Notes under the pieces: model-generated
The model's input: the letters and a program-made list of their open reading frames with translations, nothing else
The model's database searches: none
What the model was told of the DNA's origin: nothing
Position numbers and translations under genes: made by a program
Shown: piece after piece, positions 5,463 to 5,650 of the stretch
Layout of the letters: each line of letters opens with the position of its first letter
Position numbering within the stretch: position 1 is the first letter of the stretch
Assembly: GCA_023390955.1 (NCBI GenBank)
Contig: JAEWBW010000331.1
Span: 1 to 5,650, forward strand
Source of the DNA: Pseudomonadota bacterium
GTDB taxonomy: Bacteria; Pseudomonadota; Alphaproteobacteria; Rhizobiales; Xanthobacteraceae
Length of the DNA: 5,650 bases
Direction of reading: 5' to 3'

Positions 5463-5650
5463 GCAGCACTCACTTACACAACTGTCGAAAATTGTGAGCT
5501 TTTTGGCTTAATTTCGGGTTAGCGACATGGCCGCCCAGCCTGCCCACACGACCCGGCTGAATACGGGGCCTGTCCGATGGAACCGGCCGTGGGGCGGCCA
5601 GCCTCGGAGCGCCACAAAGCTGCAGACAGCCCCCTCAAAAAGTGTAGGAT
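5463..5650. other. Region right of the leftward gene, no convincing gene
   Basis: Positions 5463-5520 are relatively AT-rich and probably hold the promoter of the leftward gene, though I cannot pick hexamers with confidence. From 5527 a rightward ATG frame stays open to the edge (41 complete codons, beginning MAAQPAHTTR), but it has no clear SD. Two leftward frames are also open from the edge to stops near 5519 and 5509. Third-position GC does not separate the three, so none is called. TGGCCGCCC (5528-5536) and GGGCGGCCA (5592-5600) form a 9-bp inverted repeat 55 bases apart. Confidence 0.4.

Overview
The window looks like chromosomal DNA of a GC-rich alphaproteobacterium, most likely Bradyrhizobium or a close relative such as Rhodopseudomonas. 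This rests on the high GC at third codon positions, the fused GH17/GT2 beta-glucan synthase of the NdvB type, and a possible EcfG-type stress promoter. The genus is inferred from gene type and style, since no database search was possible. I see no insertion sequence, integrase, CRISPR array or phage gene, so the window is mostly ordinary chromosome.

Layout, left to right. Positions 1-269 are a non-coding regulatory region. It holds a GGAAC-type promoter candidate, a 9-bp-arm inverted repeat, a run of four 15-16 bp A4-led direct repeats and a possible housekeeping promoter. Positions 270-2960 encode an 896-residue membrane enzyme with a periplasmic GH17 glucanase/transglucosylase domain followed by a cytoplasmic processive GT2 synthase domain and membrane helices. 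Positions 2961-3280 are 320 bases without a gene; they carry three stem-loops and a promoter candidate. A complete tRNA-Lys(UUU) with encoded CCA lies at 3281-3356, followed directly by a GC-rich hairpin. Positions 3414-4013 encode a TVP38/TMEM64 (VTT, DedA-like) membrane protein. Positions 4112-4684 encode a small exported protein of unknown function. The leftward gene ending at 4737 encodes an unrecognised single-pass, probably coiled-coil membrane protein and converges on the previous gene across 52 bp. Positions 5463-5650 hold no convincing gene, though three frames are open at the right edge.

How the parts fit. The glucan synthase probably makes beta-1,3 (possibly beta-1,3/1,6) glucan at the inner membrane, and its GH17 domain probably remodels, branches or cyclises the product on the periplasmic side. 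All four protein genes encode membrane or exported proteins, but spacing and orientation give no evidence of one operon or pathway. The least ordinary signals are regulatory: the repeat-rich leader of the glucan synthase, and two genes whose Shine-Dalgarno (SD) sequences lie inside inverted repeats (4084-4099 and 5416-5462). I found no convincing undescribed multi-gene system.
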